The position numbers and the translations under genes were made by a program. Positions 6,720 to 8,153 of a DNA stretch of 8,153 nt are shown here, in pieces (the first letter of the stretch is position 1; each line of letters begins with the position of its first letter). Below the pieces are notes generated by a model. The model ran no database searches, was not told where the DNA came from, and saw only the letters and a program-made list of their open reading frames with translations. Source of the stretch: an uncultured Treponema sp. (GTDB taxonomy: Bacteria > Spirochaetota > Spirochaetia > Treponematales > Treponemataceae); the NCBI GenBank assembly GCA_947165795.1, contig CAMVBP010000086.1:1-8153 (forward strand). The letters run 5' to 3'.

Positions 6720-7535
6720 TTAATCAGTCCACAAATAATGTCTGTGAAGTTTATCAAGATAAAGATAAGTTCCGCAGATAAGAAGAATAAATCCTGCTGC
6801 TAATCCAAATGGAGTAGAAGTAGTAAATACAAGTCCATAGCCGATTGCCATTATTCCAAAGCCGAGAGGCATAAAATGGTTAAACTCTTCCCTGAATGAA
6901 TTTATTAAAACTGTAATGGAAGAAAGCGTGTTTATAATAACTGCAAAAATACGAACAAGTTTAATATAGCCATAAGAAATTGCAAAATTACTAAAAATCA
7001 CAGATGTATTTAATGGGATGAATTCTGCAAAAAAGAGTGAAGTTACAATAATAATCAAAGTGTTTTTTTCTATATCCTGGCGATATTCTTCTTTACTGAT
7101 AAATGCAATTCCAAATAAAGAAAGAGGTGCCAAAAGACGAGCAAATAAAGAAACATCTCCAACGCCAAGCAGAAAATTTGAATAGGTTTCTGAAATATAA
7201 AAAATCGGAATAAGAATTCTTATGGAATCACAAAGAATTGCAAGCAAAAAAAGCATAAAAAATACAATTTCTGTAGTTTGAGTTTTCTGAAAATTCCTGT
7301 AGACCAGCATGCTCGTAAAAAATGCATAAAAGCTTTGCAGAAGAATTGCTGCAAGAATAGCATATTGATTATAAGAAAAAAGAATATTAGAAGATGCAGG
7401 ACTATTTAAAACCTGTGGAAAAGAAATCTTTTTAAAAAGAATACCGTAACAAACCAGGAGAAGTTCAATTATAAAAACTACAAAAGAAAAAATCGTAAAT
7501 GCAAAAGTAATTCTGTTTCTGGCACGAATTGTCAT
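6720..7535 (-). CDS. Multi-pass membrane protein of unknown function
   Basis: I do not recognise this 271-residue protein. It has about eight hydrophobic segments (near 10-33, 58-79, 89-112, 124-146, 159-175, 188-211, 221-239 and 242-260), joined by short loops, with a basic N-terminus (R4, R6, R8) that suggests N-in topology. The C-terminus is short and polar (DKLHRHYLWTD). No catalytic motif, ATP-binding loop or output domain is visible, so a sensor-kinase or transporter label is not justified, although the layout recalls 7TM-type sensory membrane domains. The ATG at 7533-7535 lacks a clear Shine-Dalgarno sequence. The gene converges on the lipid-kinase-like gene with a 13-bp gap and no obvious terminator between them. 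Confidence 0.85.
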   Translation of the reverse strand: MTIRARNRITFAFTIFSFVVFIIELLLVCYGILFKKISFPQVLNSPASSNILFSYNQYAILAAILLQSFYAFFTSMLVYRNFQKTQTTEIVFFMLFLLAILCDSIRILIPIFYISETYSNFLLGVGDVSLFARLLAPLSLFGIAFISKEEYRQDIEKNTLIIIVTSLFFAEFIPLNTSVIFSNFAISYGYIKLVRIFAVIINTLSSITVLINSFREEFNHFMPLGFGIMAIGYGLVFTTSTPFGLAAGFILLICGTYLYLDKLHRHYLWTD

Positions 7536-7611
7536 ACTTTAAAGATAGCGTTAAGAGAAATAATAGTAAAGAGTTATAAAAAAAATCCGACAATAGAATA
7601 TATGAATATTG

Positions 7612-7623
7612 CGGAAATTTCCG
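7612..7623. promoter_or_regulatory. Perfect 12-bp palindrome, candidate operator
   Basis: CGGAAATTTCCG is a perfect inverted repeat with no spacer. It lies 29 bp before the start codon of the secreted-protein gene, in a divergent promoter region, with G+C ends set in AT-rich DNA. A dimeric regulator site is possible, but no factor can be named. It is too short to act as a terminator and has no loop. Confidence 0.3.
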
Positions 7624-7638
7624 TACTTCGTTTTTTAT

Positions 7639-7645
7639 GGGAGGT
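7639..7645 (+). promoter_or_regulatory. Strong ribosome binding site of the DUF2259-like gene
   Basis: GGGAGGT lies 7 bases before the ATG at 7653. It is the best Shine-Dalgarno match in the window and fixes the start. It suggests higher translation than the neighbours, whose sites are weak or absent. Confidence 0.85.
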
Positions 7646-7652
7646 ATAAAAA

Positions 7653-8153
7653 ATGAAAAAATCAGCATTGTTTGGAGCTTTTATATTTTTAGGAATCTGC
7701 AGCCTCCATGCTGGTGACGTAGCTTCTTTTGTTGATAAAGGTTTTACTGAAGATGGAAAATATTATATTTTTGGACAATATGGAGTAACTGATAAAAAGT
7801 TCCAGGGTTGGGCAGAAATTTTCCAGGTAGATATTGCCGCTAATGATTATGTTGATTCAGGAGTTTTTTCTATAAAACCTACAGCCGTAACAAGCGGAAA
7901 AGAAGTTTATGATTCTCTGGAAGTAAAAAGCTTTGATTATTATAAGAATCTTAAAACAGAAGTTGCTAATCCGGATCATATTCTTTACATACTTGATGAT
8001 GTAAATAAAAAAGGAACTGACGAAATTGTTTTCAAAGATTTCAGAGGTTCAAAAGATATTGAACAGCCGGATACTTATCATATTCAGCTTATTCCGACAG
8101 TCACAGGCAGCGGAAAAAATGTAAAATCTTCATTTTACATTATGCTCGAAAAA
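7653..8153 (+). CDS. Secreted DUF2259-like protein (3' truncated by window end)
   Basis: The frame stays open from the ATG at 7653 to the last base, giving 167 codons with no stop. It opens with a Sec signal peptide (MKKSALFGAFIFLGICSLHA, probable cut before GDVASF). The mature start, GDVASFVDKGFTEDGKYYIFGQYG, then VTDKKFQGWAEIFQVD, matches what I recall of the DUF2259 predicted secreted proteins common in treponemes. Later parts (VKSFDYYKNL, PDHILYILDD, DTYHIQLIPT) look like beta-rich periplasmic sequence. The family has no known function and none is proposed. The Cys at residue 16 is not in a good lipobox, because Ile precedes it, so signal peptidase I processing is favoured. Divergent from the multi-pass membrane gene. 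The coding call is secure; the family call is from memory. Confidence 0.8.
   Translation, partial: MKKSALFGAFIFLGICSLHAGDVASFVDKGFTEDGKYYIFGQYGVTDKKFQGWAEIFQVDIAANDYVDSGVFSIKPTAVTSGKEVYDSLEVKSFDYYKNLKTEVANPDHILYILDDVNKKGTDEIVFKDFRGSKDIEQPDTYHIQLIPTVTGSGKNVKSSFYIMLEK

Larger units (their letters stand above)
7536..7652. other. Divergent intergenic region
   Basis: This 117-bp very AT-rich spacer separates the multi-pass membrane gene (-) from the DUF2259-like gene (+) and should carry promoters for both. No consensus -35/-10 pair stands out. Its notable contents are the 12-bp palindrome at 7612-7623 and the strong ribosome site near its right end. Confidence 0.5.

Noticed and set aside
7465..7668. 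67-codon - strand frame over the divergent promoter region
   Set aside because: It overlaps the start of the multi-pass gene in another frame and covers the strong ribosome site and start of the DUF2259-like gene; no supporting feature.
7653..7715. Lipoprotein signal at the Cys of the last gene
   Set aside because: The residues before Cys are Leu-Gly-Ile, and Ile at -1 is a poor lipobox. A good signal peptidase I site (LHA before GD) lies just downstream.

Overview
The window looks like chromosome of a host-associated or free-living spirochaete close to Treponema. The evidence is the AT-rich composition, an open reading frame of spirochaete flagellar-collar (FlcA/BB0326) type, and several secreted or membrane proteins of kinds I associate with treponemes. 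This assignment comes from protein character and recalled families, not from a database search. No mobile element, CRISPR array, tRNA or rRNA was seen.

Layout. Bases 3-650 (+) are the 3' end of ffh, the SRP GTPase, which closes with a strong intrinsic terminator in a conspicuously G+C-rich patch (about 660-727). A convergent gene (734-1450, -) encodes a small exported protein whose C-terminal half is a CBM48/AMPK-type glycogen-binding fold, probably with a second, degenerate copy before it. A 194-bp divergent intergenic region leads into the dominant gene (1645-6057, +), a 1470-residue protein. It has an acidic, repeat-rich, disordered cytoplasmic arm of about 770 residues, then a conserved domain of about 90 residues, one membrane anchor and a long periplasmic TPR domain. 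It is best explained as the periplasmic-flagellar collar protein FlcA. Only 28 bp downstream lies a membrane enzyme of the dolichol/phytol/diacylglycerol kinase (SEC59-like) family (6086-6706, +), probably in the same operon. A multi-pass membrane protein of unknown function converges on it (6720-7535, -). A divergent intergenic region with a perfect 12-bp palindrome then leads into a secreted DUF2259-like protein (7653 onward, +) that is cut by the window end.

How they fit together. Most products concern the cell envelope: SRP-mediated membrane targeting, periplasmic flagellar architecture, lipid or polyprenol phosphorylation, and secreted proteins. No single new pathway is evident. The most unusual object is the acidic arm of the collar protein: it has no arginine over 642 residues, three distinct repeat families, and a duplicated short motif (FE[V/I]PGFxDV) that could be a docking site.
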